Of a DNA stretch of 6,495 nucleotides, positions 6,243 through 6,495 are shown one piece after another; positions within the stretch are counted from its first letter, which is position 1, and each line of letters opens with the position of its first letter. Source of the DNA: Desulfobacula sp. (GTDB taxonomy: Bacteria; Desulfobacterota; Desulfobacteria; Desulfobacterales; Desulfobacteraceae); the NCBI GenBank assembly GCA_018702715.1, contig JABIYQ010000079.1, positions 1 to 6,495 of the forward strand. The letters run 5' to 3'. Under the pieces are notes generated by a model. The model was not told the origin of the DNA. It searched no databases and saw only the letters and a list, made by a program, of their open reading frames with translations. The position numbers and the translations under genes were made by a program.

Positions 6243-6495
6243 ATGAAAGTTGTCAATTATAAAGATGTATTACCCGTTGTCATGGACAATGAAATGGTTA
6301 AAAACGTTGCCGGCAGGTTGATGATCGGAAAACAAGACGGGGCTCCAAATTTTTGCATGAGATTGTTTGAAATGGGCAAAGAAGGCTTTACCCCAAGACA
6401 TACCCATGCCTGGGAGCATGAAGTCTTTGTCCATGCAGGCAAGGGAGAAGTATTTATAGAGAACAAATGGCATCCCGTATCAGCCGGCTCAGCCA
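6243..6495 (+). CDS. Cupin-domain protein, N-terminal part (runs off the right edge)
   Basis: Eighty-four residues are visible before the window ends. The ATG at 6243 follows a good ribosome site (AAGGAAGAG, ending 6 bases upstream). Residues 35-84 match the start of a small single-domain cupin barrel: the metal-binding motif 1 is present as RHTHAWEHE (52-60, with H53, H55 and E60), followed by a glycine-bearing turn (HAGKGEV, 64-70) and a strand. The second cupin motif, with the last metal-binding histidine, lies outside the window. Small cupins of this type bind Fe, Mn, Ni or Zn and range from enzymes to sensors, so no specific function can be given. There is no signal peptide. It sits 133 bases after the helicase stop with its own promoter candidate, so a functional link to the helicase is not implied. 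Confidence 0.82.
   Translation, partial: MKVVNYKDVLPVVMDNEMVKNVAGRLMIGKQDGAPNFCMRLFEMGKEGFTPRHTHAWEHEVFVHAGKGEVFIENKWHPVSAGSA

Overview
The window looks like ordinary chromosome from an AT-rich Gram-negative anaerobe. The composition and the flavour of the proteins (a thioredoxin/HEAT hybrid, an anchored DsbA with a short DsbB, and a Pif1-type helicase with RecQ-like C-terminal domains) suggest Desulfobacterota, perhaps Desulfobacterales. That taxonomic guess is inference from protein character and cannot be confirmed here. No mobile element, CRISPR array, tRNA or rRNA was seen.

Left part (1-1914, + strand): the C-terminal part of a thioredoxin-fold protein with a HEAT-like tail runs in from the left edge and ends at a probable intrinsic terminator. 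A tight two-gene operon follows: a DsbB-type membrane oxidoreductase, then a membrane-anchored DsbA-type thiol oxidase. Together they form a complete envelope disulfide-forming pair of the BdbC/BdbD kind, with DsbA oxidising substrates and DsbB reoxidising DsbA using quinone.

Middle part (1915-3418, - strand): a small three-cysteine protein of unknown function abuts the dsbA stop codon. Upstream of it on the same strand is a MalY/PatB-type PLP-dependent C-S lyase. Three of the four recognisable proteins in the left and middle parts, plus the lyase, deal with thiols or sulfur, so the theme is thiol redox and sulfur amino acid metabolism.

Right part (3419-6495): a roughly 190-base divergent intergenic region carries facing promoter candidates and two clear inverted repeats. 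It separates the lyase from a large + strand helicase with Pif1/RecD-like motor, HRDC and RecQ-type HTH domains. A separate cupin gene starts at 6243 and runs off the right edge.

I did not find a convincing new system. The points most worth a second look are the in-frame 15-base triplication in the thioredoxin domain, the unknown small cysteine protein, the 14-base palindrome over the helicase start, and the unassigned middle domain of the helicase.
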